From assembly GCA_016776725.1 (NCBI GenBank), contig JADHSV010000003.1:25806-89805 (forward strand): a DNA stretch of 64,000 nt, given 5' to 3'. The position numbers and the translations under genes were made by a program. The stretch's first letter is position 1, and each line of letters begins with the position of its first letter. This DNA comes from Rhodospirillales bacterium. Its GTDB lineage: Bacteria; Pseudomonadota; Alphaproteobacteria; Rhodospirillales; Shumkoniaceae. Below are positions 63,955 through 64,000 of the stretch, one piece after another. The notes under the pieces were generated by a model, which was not told the origin of the DNA, searched no databases, and was given only the letters and a program-made list of their open reading frames with translations.

Positions 63955-64000
63955 ATGGCGCTTCACAGGGCGTTTGTGCTGGTGATGGCGGTTGTTGCGG
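63955..64000 (+). CDS. Start of an exported-protein gene (3'-partial)
   Basis: An ATG preceded by TTGGGGGAAAT opens a frame to the right edge. The 15 visible residues, MALHRAFVLVMAVVA, look like the start of a signal peptide. Nothing more can be said, and an overlapping frame from 63918 is also open. Confidence 0.45.
   Translation, partial: MALHRAFVLVMAVVA

Overview
The window looks like a chromosomal segment from an alphaproteobacterium, most likely of the Rhodospirillales type. This rests on a roughly 60% G+C core, the long-form hisG, a groESL operon under a CIRCE element, an alphaproteobacterial second-type GltX next to cysS, DUF2333 and DinG with a long N-terminal extension. No rRNA or other taxonomic marker is present, so the order-level placement is inference.

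Layout. 0-4.3 kb: the end of metH, a stand-alone cyclic-nucleotide-binding protein, a tagaturonate-epimerase-like protein and a YbaK-type deacylase. 4.3-11.6 kb: a large membrane protein, groEL-groES with promoter, CIRCE and terminator, then an overlapping three-gene set (family 2 glycosyltransferase, VTT membrane protein, family 39 glycosyltransferase) that fits lipid-linked sugar transfer. 11.6-25.5 kb: a CLC chloride channel, serine dehydratase, an HtrA-like protein without its catalytic triad, uvrD, prmA, a DMT transporter, hisG, a hydroxyacid dehydrogenase, a TerB-like protein and dinG. 25.7-33.2 kb: a five-gene peptide-type ABC importer, a dicarboxylate symporter and msrA. 33.3-39.9 kb: an M20 amidohydrolase, a phosphatase, a B3/B4-domain protein, tRNA-Val(CAC), gph, glmU and glmS. 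40.0-42.2 kb: an A+T-rich islet just after glmS, the classical Tn7 target position. 42.4-58.7 kb: gabD, gor, DAHP synthase, nicotinate phosphoribosyltransferase, nadE, gltX, cysS, a three-gene catabolic set (enolase-superfamily enzyme, cupin, amidohydrolase), a second cyclic-nucleotide-binding protein and DUF2333.

58.7-64 kb: an accessory region. Two A+T-richer genes encode an McrB-like AAA+ motor and an McrC-like DUF2357/PD-(D/E)XK nuclease. They are bracketed by two mirror-image arrays of about 110-bp repeats, so the module looks like a defence cassette between long imperfect inverted repeats. The motor has an unusual N-terminal half of about 440 residues.

Two perfect 25-bp-arm palindromes sharing the core GTGACAGTAYACTAAA sit between convergent gene pairs (21.3 and 33.2 kb). 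A related sequence occurs as a direct repeat next to the defence cassette (63.5 kb). They look like a dispersed REP-like family. Other points of note are the pseudoprotease, a permease gene whose best ribosome binding site leads to an ATC codon, and a possible ribosome-site-masking hairpin before gabD.
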